A stretch of DNA of 6,078 nucleotides from Rhodobacterales bacterium. Its GTDB lineage: Bacteria; Pseudomonadota; Alphaproteobacteria; Rhodobacterales; Rhodobacteraceae. The stretch is taken from contig JAAFHS010000178.1 of the NCBI GenBank assembly GCA_013298485.1, positions 1 to 6,078 on the forward strand, read 5' to 3'. The notes below the pieces were generated by a model. That model saw only the letters and a program-made list of their open reading frames with translations. It was not told the DNA's origin and searched no databases. A program made the position numbers and the translations under genes. Positions 1-6,078 of the stretch are shown one piece after another; position 1 is the first letter of the stretch; each line of letters opens with the position of its first letter.

Positions 1-206
1 CCGCCCTCGCGATCCTTGCCGAGGCGGACTGTATCGCCACCCTGCCCGCTGGCCTCGCGCATCGCTACGGGCCGCATTTCGGCCTTGTCTGCCGCACGCC
101 GCCCCTGCCCATCCGCCAGTTCACCGTTTCCGCGCTACGGCACCGCCGCGATGCGCGCAATCCGCAACTGGACTGGTTCACCGGCCTGCTGACAGCGGCG
201 GCTTGA
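1..206 (+). CDS. LysR-type transcriptional regulator, C-terminal end (5' truncated by window)
   Basis: The frame is open from base 3 and ends at TGA 204-206, giving about 67 residues. The piece reads AEADCIATLP, then GLVCRTPPLP, then FTVSALRHRRDARNPQLDWF before the stop. This is the usual end of the substrate-binding (periplasmic-binding-protein-like) domain of one LysR subgroup: an ATLP turn, a short strand, and a final helix with an H-R-R-D-x-x-x-P-x-x-x-W pattern. The DNA-binding helix-turn-helix lies outside the window, so the effector and target genes cannot be told. It points the same way as surE and ends 50 bases before it. LysR regulators more often control divergent genes, so nothing shows that it regulates surE. 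The family call is from remembered pattern; the reading frame is seen directly. Confidence 0.72.
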   Translation, partial: ALAILAEADCIATLPAGLAHRYGPHFGLVCRTPPLPIRQFTVSALRHRRDARNPQLDWFTGLLTAAA

Positions 207-221
207 CGCGACGCACGCCGG

Positions 222-245
222 GGTTCACTCAGGGACTGAGAAACC
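222..245 (+). promoter_or_regulatory. Imperfect inverted repeat just upstream of surE
   Basis: Arms GGTT (222-225) and CTCAG (228-232) pair with CTGAG (236-240) and AACC (242-245). They leave a 3-base GGA loop and a small 2x1 internal loop, so nine base pairs form in total. It lies between the lysR stop (206) and the surE ribosome site (about 248-252). There is no T tract after it, so a classical intrinsic terminator is unlikely. It could be an operator or a leader hairpin of surE, or chance. Only the pairing is seen; the role is open. Confidence 0.3.
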
Positions 246-256
246 ACGGGGATTTC

Positions 257-1042
257 ATGCGCATTCTTGTCACCAATGACGACGGCATCAACGCACCGGG
301 GCTGGAGGTGCTGCAACACATCGCCCGCGATCTGGCAGGCAAGGATGGCGAGGTCTGGACCGTCGCCCCCGCGTTCGAACAATCCGGCGTCGGCCATTGC
401 ATCAGCTACACCAAGCCGATGATGATCGCCAAACTCTCCGATCACCGCTATGCCGCCGAAGGCTCCCCCGCCGATTGCGTGCTGGCCGCGATCTATGACG
501 TGCTTGATGGCGCGAAACCCGATCTGATCCTGTCCGGCGTCAACCGCGGCAACAATGCCGCCGAAAACGTCCTTTATTCCGGCACCATCGGTGCCGCCAT
601 GGAAGGCGCCTTACAGGGCGTCCCCGCCATCGCCCTCTCGCAGTTCTTCGGGCCCGAGATGGAGGGGCTGGCCGATCCGTTCGAGGCCGCGCGCGTCCAC
701 GGCCCTAAAGTCGTGCGCGCACTCTGGGAAAAGGGCCTCTGGGACGATGCCGATTACCGCCTCTTCTACAACGTGAACTTCCCCCCCGTTCCGGCGGCAA
801 AAGTCAAAGGCCACAAGGTCGCCGCACAAGGGTTCCGCCGTGACACCGCCTTTTCCACCGAAACCGTCCATTCCCCCCATGGCCGCCGCTATCTCTGGAT
901 CAAGGGCGGTCCGCAGCAGACGCCCACTCTGCCCGGCACCGATGCGGCCGTGAACCTTGATGGCTATATCTCCATCACCCCCCTGCGCGCAGACCTCACC
1001 GCCCATGACCGGCTTGCCGATCTGCAGGCCCGCCTCGCATGA
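257..1042 (+). CDS. surE: 5'/3'-nucleotidase SurE
   Basis: SurE is a cytosolic, divalent-metal-dependent phosphatase of nucleoside 5'- and 3'-monophosphates (and short polyphosphate in E. coli), linked to stress survival. The product is 261 residues, normal for the family. The N-terminus MRILVTNDDGINAPGL is the family signature with metal-binding Asp8 and Asp9. Ser43 in EQSGVGH and Asn96 in SGVNRGNN fit the other two conserved metal/phosphate positions, and YSGTIGAAMEG (107-117) is the conserved loop after them. The ATG at 257 is chosen because it gives the exact family N-terminus and has GGGGA (248-252) just upstream. The frame also allows a TTG at 203, which would add 18 unrelated residues. 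The last codon overlaps pcm by ATGA, so the two are probably coupled. The surE-pcm pairing is widespread in proteobacteria. Confidence 0.97.
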   Translation: MRILVTNDDGINAPGLEVLQHIARDLAGKDGEVWTVAPAFEQSGVGHCISYTKPMMIAKLSDHRYAAEGSPADCVLAAIYDVLDGAKPDLILSGVNRGNNAAENVLYSGTIGAAMEGALQGVPAIALSQFFGPEMEGLADPFEAARVHGPKVVRALWEKGLWDDADYRLFYNVNFPPVPAAKVKGHKVAAQGFRRDTAFSTETVHSPHGRRYLWIKGGPQQTPTLPGTDAAVNLDGYISITPLRADLTAHDRLADLQARLA

Positions 1043-1704
1043 CCGTGCCCTCCGACCCCGCTGATGACGCAGCCGAGCGCAAGATGCGCTTCGTCTTCGC
1101 GCTCCGCTCGCGCGGGGTCACCGATGCCCGTGTCCTGAACGCGATGGAACAGATCGACCGCGGCACTTTCGTGCGGGGTCTCTTCTCGGACCGCGCCTAT
1201 GAAGACATGCCCCTGCCCATCGCCTGTGGCCAGACCATCAGCCAGCCCTCCGTCGTGGGTCTCATGACCCAGGCCCTGAACCCCCAGCCCCGCGATACCG
1301 TGCTCGAGGTCGGCACAGGCTCCGGTTATCAGGCCGCGATCCTGTCCCTGCTCACCCGCCGCGTCTATACTGTCGACCGGCACAGGCGTCTGGTGCGCGA
1401 AGCCGCGACCCTGTTCCGCGAATTGGACTTATCCAACATCACTGCCATCACCGCCGATGGCAGCTTCGGTCTGCCCGATCAGGCCCCCTTTGACCGCATC
1501 ATTGTGACCGCTGCCGCCGAAGACCCGCCCGGCCCCCTCTTGGCGCAATTGAAAATAGGGGGTATCATGGTGTTGCCTGTGGGACAGTCGGATGCCGTGC
1601 AATCCCTGATCCGTGTCACGCGGCGCACGAACGGCTATGATTACGACGAACTTCGCCCGGTCCGATTTGTGCCATTGGTCGAAGGTCTGGGACAGAACGA
1701 ATAA
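1039..1704 (+). CDS. pcm: Protein-L-isoaspartate O-methyltransferase
   Basis: Pcm methylates abnormal L-isoaspartyl residues in aged proteins using S-adenosylmethionine, starting their repair. It acts in the cytosol. The product is 221 residues, close to the usual size. The family hallmark GQTISQPSVV is at residues 64-73, SAM-binding motif I VLEVGTGSGY at 88-97, the acidic end of the next strand VYTVDRH at 109-115, and the FDRIIVTAAA strand at 151-160. RFVPLVEG near the end matches the conserved C-terminal strand. The ATG at 1039 overlaps the surE stop as ATGA, and no clear Shine-Dalgarno is seen, which fits translational coupling to surE. Nothing is odd in the catalytic core as far as it can be read by eye. 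Confidence 0.96.
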   Translation: MTVPSDPADDAAERKMRFVFALRSRGVTDARVLNAMEQIDRGTFVRGLFSDRAYEDMPLPIACGQTISQPSVVGLMTQALNPQPRDTVLEVGTGSGYQAAILSLLTRRVYTVDRHRRLVREAATLFRELDLSNITAITADGSFGLPDQAPFDRIIVTAAAEDPPGPLLAQLKIGGIMVLPVGQSDAVQSLIRVTRRTNGYDYDELRPVRFVPLVEGLGQNE

Positions 1705-1751
1705 CGCGGCACCGGGGCGAACTCCGGGCCATTGACAGAGGCGGAGCCATA

Positions 1752-2948
1752 ATGACACGCACCATATCCCTGCGCGCCGCCCTGATGGGTGCCTCGCTTT
1801 TCACCCTCTCCGCCTGCGTCAACGGCGGCGGCCTTGGCGATCTTGATTTCGATCTGCGCGGCGGCACGGTCAACAGTCTTGATACCACCGACGCCGCCCG
1901 GCAGGTCACGGGCAACCGCCCCGCCCCCGATGCGCGTGGTGTCATCTCTTATCCCACTTATCAGGTCGCCGTGGGCCAGCGCGGCGATACCGTCGGCTCC
2001 ATCGCCCAGCGGATCGGCGTTGATGCCGCCTCACTCGCCAGCTTCAATGGCCTGCAGCCGAACACGCCGATCAATCAGGGCGAGGTGCTGGCCCTGCCCT
2101 CCCGTGTCGGCGCAGGCGGTGGTCCGGTCGTGGGCACCGACCCCGGCGCTGCCGCGACGGGGGTTGATGTCACGTCCATCGCCACCACGGCCCTTGACCG
2201 CGTCGGCCCCTCGGCCACCACCCCGCCGCCGGTTGCCGCGGCCGGCCCCGAACCCACCCGGCATCAGGTCAAACGCGGCGAGACCGCCTTCTCCATCGCC
2301 CGCACCTACAATGTCTCGGCCCGCGCGCTGGCCGAATGGAACGGCCTTGGCCCCGATCTTGCCGTGCGCGAAGGTCAGTTCCTGCTGATCCCGACCGCAG
2401 TCCCCGGGGCGGCGCCCCCGCCTGCCAACCAGACCGCCGTCACCACGCCGGGGTCCGGCACGCCCACGCCGCTGCCGCCCTCGTCAACCGAGCCTCTGCC
2501 CGATGAAGACACGCCCCCCGCAGGTGAGGTTGTCGCGGGCACGGTGCCGAATACGCCCGAATCCCCCGATCTGGGCAATGATCGCACGGCCGCCTCTGCC
2601 ACCCGGATGACCCTGCCCGCGCAAGGCTCGATCATCCGTGGCTATGCCAAGGGCCGCAACGAAGGCATCGATATCGGGGCCGCCGCAGGCTCCGCCGTGG
2701 TCGCCGCCGCCGATGGCACGGTCGCGGCCATCACCAAGGACACCCAGCAGGTCCCGATCATCGTGCTGCGTCATGCGGATGGCCTGCTGACCGTCTATGC
2801 CGGTGTCGACGGGATCACGGTCGCCAAAGGTGCGACAGTCAGGCGCGGCCAGCAGATCGCCGTCGTCCGCGCCGCAAACCCCGCCTTCCTGCATTTCGAA
2901 GTGCGCCGCGGCGTGGAAAGCACCGATCCGACCGCGTTTTTGCAATAG
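1752..2948 (+). CDS. nlpD: LysM/LytM (M23-like) outer-membrane lipoprotein, NlpD/DipM-like
   Basis: The product is a 398-residue envelope protein. The N-terminus is a lipoprotein signal with lipobox LSAC, Cys22 being the lipidation site. A first LysM domain spans about 69-117 and a second about 169-214 (HQVKRGETAFSIA); LysM binds peptidoglycan glycan chains. A Pro/Thr/Ala-rich linker (about 215-285) leads to a LytM/M23 domain at about 287-398. The zinc site is eroded. The HxGxD motif reads N303-E-G-I-D307, the His after the Tyr-Ala turn is Gly351, and the HxH motif reads F379-L-H381. This points to a non-catalytic NlpD/EnvC-type activator of cell-wall amidases at division rather than an endopeptidase; that role is inferred. 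ATG 1752 has GGAG (1743-1746) upstream. It is third in the run surE-pcm-nlpD, 47 bases after pcm. The symbol is by synteny; dipM would be the Caulobacter counterpart. Confidence 0.88.
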   Translation: MTRTISLRAALMGASLFTLSACVNGGGLGDLDFDLRGGTVNSLDTTDAARQVTGNRPAPDARGVISYPTYQVAVGQRGDTVGSIAQRIGVDAASLASFNGLQPNTPINQGEVLALPSRVGAGGGPVVGTDPGAAATGVDVTSIATTALDRVGPSATTPPPVAAAGPEPTRHQVKRGETAFSIARTYNVSARALAEWNGLGPDLAVREGQFLLIPTAVPGAAPPPANQTAVTTPGSGTPTPLPPSSTEPLPDEDTPPAGEVVAGTVPNTPESPDLGNDRTAASATRMTLPAQGSIIRGYAKGRNEGIDIGAAAGSAVVAAADGTVAAITKDTQQVPIIVLRHADGLLTVYAGVDGITVAKGATVRRGQQIAVVRAANPAFLHFEVRRGVESTDPTAFLQ

Positions 2949-4190
2949 GCGACACTTGTAGTAATTATTTATCCAGCACGAGGCCAAGATAACGGGTGAT
3001 GACAGGGAACTCCTCCTTGACGCCAGAGCAGCAAGCGCCAGGCTCTTTAGTCGGCAACTTAGGCGGCCCAATCTTCTTGAAAGATTTACAACTCGACGGC
3101 GTATCAGCGACAACGGCTCGCCCTGGCGATACAATACAGATGATCACGCGCCTCTGCTTAACCTCCGATGATCCATTTTTCCACAAAGTGGCTGATGGAT
3201 TAGCAGCTCATGTTGAGTATCGGGCGAACGAGTCGGGAGTAAGCGTAAAACTGGCTAAGTCCGACATCGTTTTGCTAGTAGTGCATCCAGATCATTCTGG
3301 GATGTTGTGGCTGGATACCGCTGCAGTTGATCACCAAGTGCGACTTAAGCGCTCCGTGAATGCCGGTGATGCGATATTTGAAAACGATATTGCAGACATT
3401 ACAGCGATGCGTTTCCCGTTTGTAGAAATTAAAGAAGAGGATCGTGTTCTTTGCCTATTTCGCGTCGGTTGGAAGTTTGGTCTTCTTTTCGATTTTAATC
3501 CTGATAAAAATCTATTGATTCAACAGATGGAGGTAGACCTAGGGACTCTATATAGGCGCCTAAAGTATTGTCGGTTGTATGATATGATTGAAAACGAAGC
3601 CTTGATGGACGGGATTGTTGTATCAGGTTGGTTCCCCTTTGTTGAACTAAGTGTTTCTGAAATTCAAGGGATTGCTGATTTCTTGGCTGCAAAATTTGAT
3701 CTTTCTGATATTGAATCAAGCATTCTTTCCTCATTTGATGATGAACGAGTAGAAAAAATGTTTTCGCGGTGGATGACCAGATCGCATCTTTGCGGGAGAG
3801 AAGCAATACTTCGATCTGCAGTAAATAACTTCAAAGCTGGTGATTCTGTTGCAGTTCTCAAAATAGTGCTAACCGAAATAGAGGGAATTCTTCGTGACGC
3901 TTACATTAGAGAAAATGAAAAAAGTGCGAAGATTGACACCCTTTTGGAATTTGCAAAAAATTCTGCAATGAAACTATCTGGCCAAAAAAGTACACTTTTC
4001 TTTCCAGAACAGTTCCAGCATTATCTAGCAAAATATGTTTATGCGAACTTTGACCCGGTAGCGCAAACAGAAAATAACGCTTCACGCCACTCGGTCGGTC
4101 ACGGAGCGTCAGCACCGACAAGCTATACGCGGGTAAGAGCACTTCAAGCGCTTCTTACAATTGACCAGTTGGCATTCTATATTTGAGCCA
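2949..4190. other. AT-rich accessory islet between convergent core operons
   Basis: Composition changes abruptly right after the nlpD stop and returns to high GC at about 4190. Counted by hand, bases 2221-2280 in nlpD are 48/60 GC, while 3481-3540 are 19/60 and 3961-4020 are 23/60. The stretch holds a single gene and no recognisable transposase, integrase, tRNA or terminal repeat. Both flanking genes end with normal C-termini, so the DNA sits cleanly between them. Recent acquisition is inferred from base composition. No target-site duplication could be found by eye. Confidence 0.7.
2996..4186 (+). CDS. Uncharacterised protein with putative C-terminal HEPN-type domain
   Basis: I do not recognise this protein as a named family. 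It has 396 residues from GTG 2996, or 395 from the adjacent ATG 2999; a TAA at 2990-2992 excludes anything longer. A possible ribosome site CGAGG (2979-2983) is weak and far away. No signal peptide or membrane helix is evident, so it is probably cytosolic. Residues about 45-170 look strand-rich, with the compact block FRVGWKFGLLFDFNP at 155-169 and GTLYRRLKY at 183-191. From about 250 on it looks helical: an arginine-rich helix, then EIEGILRD (294-301), then NNASRHSVGHG (360-370), and a last helix ending LLTIDQLAFYI. R364 and H369 form an RX4H motif as in HEPN ribonucleases. Codons such as TTA, ATA and AGA are common here and scarce in the neighbours. It is co-directional with nlpD, 47 bases downstream. 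A defence or toxin RNase role is inference. Coding status is near certain; function is not. Confidence 0.85.
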   Translation: MMTGNSSLTPEQQAPGSLVGNLGGPIFLKDLQLDGVSATTARPGDTIQMITRLCLTSDDPFFHKVADGLAAHVEYRANESGVSVKLAKSDIVLLVVHPDHSGMLWLDTAAVDHQVRLKRSVNAGDAIFENDIADITAMRFPFVEIKEEDRVLCLFRVGWKFGLLFDFNPDKNLLIQQMEVDLGTLYRRLKYCRLYDMIENEALMDGIVVSGWFPFVELSVSEIQGIADFLAAKFDLSDIESSILSSFDDERVEKMFSRWMTRSHLCGREAILRSAVNNFKAGDSVAVLKIVLTEIEGILRDAYIRENEKSAKIDTLLEFAKNSAMKLSGQKSTLFFPEQFQHYLAKYVYANFDPVAQTENNASRHSVGHGASAPTSYTRVRALQALLTIDQLAFYI

Positions 4191-4201
4191 GCGTAAAGGG
4201 G

Positions 4202-5044
4202 CTACGCCTCTCCCAATCGCACCCCTTCCCGCGCCGCCAGATCACAGAAGAACTGCCAGGCCACCCGCCCTGACCGCCCGCCCCGCGTCGCGGACCATTC
4301 CACCGCCTCCGCGCGCAGCCGGTCGGCGGGCACCCCCACCCCATGCGCCACGCAATACCCCCGGACCATCTCCAGGAATTCATCCTGCGAACACGGGTGA
4401 AACCCCAGCCACAACCCGAACCGGTCCGACAGACTGACCTTCTCCTCCACCGCCTCCGATGGGCTGATCGCCGTCGACCGCTCATTCTCGATCATGTCGC
4501 GCGGCATCAGATGGCGGCGGTTGCTTGTCGCGTAGAACAGCACATTCTCCGGCCGCCCCGCGATGCCGCCGTCCAGCACCGCCTTCAGGCTTTTGTAATG
4601 TGTGTCATCATGACTGAAACTCAGATCATCGCAGAACAGCAAAAACCGATGCCCCACCCCCCGCAGCAGGTGCAGCAATCGCGGCACCGATGGCAGGTCT
4701 TCCCGGCTCAACTCCACGATCTTCAGTGCATGACCTTCCGCCCGCACCGCCGCATGCACCGCCTTGACCAGCGATGATTTCCCCATCCCCCGCGCGCCCC
4801 AGAGCAGCGCGTTATTCGCAGGCAGGCCTTGCGCAAAATGCCGCGTATTCACCAACAGCGTCTCGCGCGACCGGTCAATCCCCACCAGCAATCCGATATC
4901 CACCCGCGCCACGTCCCGCACGGGTTCCAGCCAGTCCGGCCCCGTATGCCACAGAAACGCATCGGCAAAGTTGAAATCCGGTGACGCCAGCGGCGCAGGC
5001 GCCAGCCGCTCCAGTGCCGCCGCGATCCGCTCCAGCTCCGTCAT
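4202..5044 (-). CDS. DUF815-family AAA+ ATPase of unknown function
   Basis: A 280-residue P-loop ATPase, probably cytosolic. Walker A is GARGMGKSS at 83-91 and Walker B is FLLFCDD at 134-140. The sensor-1 strand NVLFYATSNRRHL lies at 167-179. SDRFG at 206-210 offers Arg208 as a likely arginine finger, and GGRSGRVAWQF (255-265) fits a sensor-2 helix. A bound-nucleotide motor or chaperone-like role is expected of AAA+ folds, but the substrate of DUF815 proteins is unknown to me. Its ATG overlaps the tatC stop as ATGA, and GAGGAAG (5061-5055) lies 10 bases upstream, so it is translated with tatC. It ends 15 bases from the stop of the convergent islet gene. The family name is from recall of the Walker A/sensor-1 pattern; the ATPase motifs are seen directly. 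Confidence 0.88.
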   Translation of the reverse strand: MTELERIAAALERLAPAPLASPDFNFADAFLWHTGPDWLEPVRDVARVDIGLLVGIDRSRETLLVNTRHFAQGLPANNALLWGARGMGKSSLVKAVHAAVRAEGHALKIVELSREDLPSVPRLLHLLRGVGHRFLLFCDDLSFSHDDTHYKSLKAVLDGGIAGRPENVLFYATSNRRHLMPRDMIENERSTAISPSEAVEEKVSLSDRFGLWLGFHPCSQDEFLEMVRGYCVAHGVGVPADRLRAEAVEWSATRGGRSGRVAWQFFCDLAAREGVRLGEA

Positions 5045-5877
5045 GTCGGACTGTCTTCCTCATCCTCGACCCAGGTCCCATCCGCCCGGGCCGCAGCCTC
5101 CCGGTCGCGTTCAAACCGCGCGATCAGGAAGATCGACATCTCGTACAGCGGATAGATCGCCGCAAACAGGATCAGCTGGCTCATCACATCCGGCGGCGTC
5201 ACGATCGCCGCCACAATCAGGATCAGCACCACCGCATATTTCCGGGTGGCCCTGAGGCCTGCCGCCGAAATGATCCCGGCCCGCCCCAGCAGCGTCAGCA
5301 GGACCGGCAACTGAAAGCACAGCCCAAAGGCCAGCACGAACGTCATCGTCAGCCCCAGATAGCTTTCCATCGATCCCTGGAAAATCACCCCCACCGGGGC
5401 CGCCGACAGGCCCGCGCTTGCATCCGCCACGCTGTCCTGAAAGCCCAGAAAGAACGCGAATGCAAACGGCAGGATGATCACATAGGCAAAAGCCGCCCCG
5501 ATGAAGAACATCACGGGCGATGCCACCAGAAACGGCAGGAACGCCGCTTTTTCCGACCGGTACAGCCCCGGCGCCACGAACCGCCACAGCTGATACGCGA
5601 TCACCGGAAAGGCCATGATGAACCCGCCCCACATCGCGATGCGGATCGCCACGAAAAACCCTTCCTGCATCTTCACCAGGATCAGTTGGCATTCCTGCCC
5701 CCGTTCCGCCAGTGCCGTGCACATGGGGCGCGCGAGGAATGTGAAGATCGGCTGCCAGATCACATAGCCGATGATGAAACACACGATGAACGCCGCCATC
5801 GCATACAGGATGCGGTTGCGCAGTTCCGCCAGATGCTCCATCAGCGGGGCCGAACTGTCATCAATACTGTCGGCCAT
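5041..5877 (-). CDS. tatC: Sec-independent (twin-arginine) translocase subunit TatC
   Basis: TatC is the inner-membrane receptor that, with TatB, binds twin-arginine signal peptides of folded proteins and recruits TatA for export. The product is 278 residues with six hydrophobic segments at about 24-47, 72-97, 112-144, 172-198, 214-227 and 234-252. The N-terminal PLMEHLAELRNRI (11-23) is the family signature; Glu18 corresponds to the signal-peptide-binding Glu15 of E. coli TatC. RFVAPGLYRSEK (99-110) carries the second conserved acidic residue, Glu109. TPPDVMSQ (227-234) is the conserved motif before the last helix. The C-terminus is a slightly long acidic tail (VEDEED). The ATG shares its A with the tatB stop (TGATG), and AAGAAGG (5894-5888) lies 10 bases upstream. 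It is followed by the DUF815 ATPase with an ATGA overlap. Confidence 0.97.
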   Translation of the reverse strand: MADSIDDSSAPLMEHLAELRNRILYAMAAFIVCFIIGYVIWQPIFTFLARPMCTALAERGQECQLILVKMQEGFFVAIRIAMWGGFIMAFPVIAYQLWRFVAPGLYRSEKAAFLPFLVASPVMFFIGAAFAYVIILPFAFAFFLGFQDSVADASAGLSAAPVGVIFQGSMESYLGLTMTFVLAFGLCFQLPVLLTLLGRAGIISAAGLRATRKYAVVLILIVAAIVTPPDVMSQLILFAAIYPLYEMSIFLIARFERDREAAARADGTWVEDEEDSPT

Positions 5878-6078
5878 CAGCTGTCTGCCTTCTTGCGCGG
5901 CGCGCGGGGTTTGCGGGTTGGTGCAGGGGCCGGTGGCAGTTCCGGGGCCTCGATCTTCGGCTCTGCCGCCAGCGCGCGCAGCTTCTCCGCCGCCTCCTGC
6001 GCGATGGCCTTCTTGGCCGCCTGCTGTTCCGCCAGGGCTTGCGTCGCAGGCCCCATAGGCTTGGCCGCAGCAATCACC
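5877..6078 (-). CDS. tatB: Sec-independent translocase protein TatB, C-terminal tail (5' truncated by window)
   Basis: The frame is open from the window edge to TGA 5879-5877 and encodes about 66 residues. They form an Ala/Glu/Gln-rich amphipathic stretch (PATQALAEQQAAKKAIAQEA), then a Pro/Ala-rich linker and a basic end (APTRKPRAPRKKADS). This is the typical variable tail of alphaproteobacterial TatB, which follows one N-terminal membrane anchor and an amphipathic helix, here off the edge. The conserved part is not visible, so the call rests mainly on its place directly before tatC, with TGATG coupling, and on tail composition. The GTG at 6077-6075 lies in frame at the edge but is probably an internal Val codon. 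TatB works with TatC in the twin-arginine receptor complex. Confidence 0.8.
   Translation of the reverse strand, partial: VIAAAKPMGPATQALAEQQAAKKAIAQEAAEKLRALAAEPKIEAPELPPAPAPTRKPRAPRKKADS

Noticed and set aside
203..256. In-frame TTG start 18 codons upstream of the surE ATG
   Set aside because: The added residues do not match the SurE N-terminus, which begins exactly at MRILVTNDDG, overlap the lysR stop, and include the hairpin.
1732..1754. Perfect TTGACA between pcm and nlpD, followed by CATAAT
   Set aside because: The spacer is only 10 bases and the -10-like box overlaps the nlpD start codon, so it is not a usable sigma-70 promoter as placed.
2484..3186. Long antisense open frames spanning the nlpD end and the islet start
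   Set aside because: They overlap well-supported genes, run across the composition break and show no recognisable motif; they are by-products of codon bias.
2949..4201. Integron cassette (attC) or transposon ends around the islet
   Set aside because: No GTTRRRY/RYYYAAC pair, no terminal inverted repeats and no direct duplication longer than about five bases were found at the edges by eye.
4191..4207. Possible terminator hairpin GCGTA/TACGC
   Set aside because: Five pairs around a seven-base loop without a following T tract on either strand is too weak to call.
4183..5255. Plus-strand Pro/Arg/Ser-rich open frames opposite the DUF815 and tatC genes
   Set aside because: Low-complexity products typical of antisense frames in GC-rich genes, opposite genes with clear conserved motifs.
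5111..5782. 223-codon open frame on the same strand as tatC in another frame
   Set aside because: It lies entirely within tatC, is Gly/Asp/Ala-rich with no domain, and is a frame shadow of GC-rich coding DNA.

Overview
The window looks like chromosomal DNA of an alphaproteobacterium, most likely Rhodobacterales (Roseobacter/Rhodobacteraceae type). The reasons are the high GC with C/G-ending codons in the backbone genes, the surE-pcm-LysM/M23 lipoprotein order with no rpoS after it, and a TatB tail rich in Ala, Pro and Lys. The taxon is inferred from this layout and protein style, not from any marker gene.

Left arm, plus strand: the 3' end of a LysR-type regulator (to 206), then surE (257-1042), pcm (1039-1704, ATGA overlap with surE) and an outer-membrane lipoprotein with two LysM domains and a degenerate LytM/M23 domain (1752-2948, nlpD/dipM-like). 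SurE (nucleotide phosphatase) and Pcm (isoaspartyl repair) are stress and maintenance enzymes. The lipoprotein probably helps control cell-wall hydrolysis at division.

Right arm, minus strand, read from the right edge: the 3' end of tatB (edge to 5877), tatC (5877-5041) and a DUF815-family AAA+ ATPase (5044-4202). The three are stitched together by TGATG and ATGA stop/start overlaps, so they look like one translationally coupled operon: twin-arginine protein export plus an ATPase of unknown role.

Between these two converging arms sits an AT-rich islet (about 2949-4190). It holds one plus-strand gene of about 396 codons whose base and codon use differ sharply from everything around it. I do not recognise the first ~250 residues. 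The C-terminal third has the layout of a HEPN-type helical domain: an acidic 'EIEG' helix followed by an N-x-x-R-H-x-x-x-H-G signature that contains RX4H, the catalytic motif of HEPN ribonucleases. A lone, foreign-looking, HEPN-bearing gene parked between two housekeeping operons is the best candidate here for an undescribed accessory system, for example a single-gene RNase-based defence. That function is inference.

No rRNA, tRNA, CRISPR array, insertion sequence or convincing intrinsic terminator was seen. There is no gene-free stretch over 300 bases; the largest gap between genes is 50 bases.
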